Assembly: GCA_036245525.1 (NCBI GenBank) | Contig: BTPG01000003.1 | Coordinates: 191,686,164 to 191,750,163 of the forward strand | DNA: 64,000 nucleotides | Direction: 5' to 3' | Source of the DNA: Semisulcospira habei | Taxonomy: Eukaryota; Mollusca; Gastropoda; Semisulcospiridae | Shown here: one piece after another, positions 63,871 through 64,000 of the stretch | How positions within the stretch are numbered: position 1 is the first letter of the stretch | Layout: every line of letters starts with the position of its first letter | The notes under the pieces: model-generated | Database searches by the model: none | Seen by the model: the letters and a program-made list of their open reading frames with translations, nothing else | Told to the model about the DNA's origin: nothing | Translations under genes and position numbers: made by a program

Positions 63871-64000
63871 TCACTGTACAAAGAGAAACTACATTTTATG
63901 TATATGTATGTCAAGTGGTCAACAGAGGTGGCGTAGTGAGATCAAGAGGAACAGCGAAGTACCGGTAGTCATTTAGTTCTGAGAGATTGTGATCAGATTA

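Overview
The window looks like nuclear DNA of a lophotrochozoan, most likely a marine gastropod mollusc. It has split genes with GT/AG introns, a dense mix of non-LTR retrotransposons (EN-RT, RTE, CR1/L2-like, RNase H-bearing), tRNA-derived SINEs, long (GT)n, (CT)n and (AT)n arrays, long G/C homopolymers and a very high load of small palindromic TTAA-flanked elements. There is no bacterial gene organisation. Species and family names could not be checked by search.

Host genes. (1) 9959-12431, plus strand: the last two coding exons of an unidentified gene, joined in phase, followed by a repeat-rich 3' region. (2) 15873-28939, minus strand: a complete four-exon gene for a small secreted protein (about 227 residues, signal peptide in exon 1, TATA box upstream). 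Its second intron is swollen to about 10 kb by nested LINEs. (3) 36112-38751, minus strand: a duplicate of gene 2 with identical exon sizes 2-4 but no recognisable exon 1. The two genes lie in a diverged segmental duplication (about 14.6-18 kb and 33.6-37.3 kb). (4) 58.3 kb to the right edge, plus strand: a likely promoter (NRF1-like and ETS-like sites), a short first coding exon, then AT-richer intron-like DNA.

Mobile DNA. At least eight families of short elements start TTAACYC and end GRGTTAA (about 70-230 bp) and carry long internal hairpins; I label them A-G and J. An empty paralogous site at 37028 shows that one inserted at TTAA, which is the piggyBac signature. Arms of single copies carry matching changes, and several copies show re-copied arms. 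Larger elements: a 5'-truncated LINE inside a family D element (4.2-5.6 kb); a plus-strand LINE inside a minus-strand LINE inside another repeat (18.9-23.7 kb); a second copy of the same LINE with a 65-bp target duplication inside a foldback element (24.2-27.1 kb); a CR1-like LINE with a 2A-like motif, itself hit by a 292-bp palindrome (41.4-45.2 kb); an RTE element with 9-bp target duplications inside an L2-like 3' end (45.4-49.6 kb); and an RNase H LINE (50-52 kb) followed by a 4-kb GC- and homopolymer-rich tract.

Nothing suggests that the genes act together. The theme is a TTAA-element swarm that sits close to gene signals (splice acceptor of gene 1, polyA signal of gene 1, TATA box of gene 2), plus a retrotransposon stratigraphy that can be ordered by nesting.
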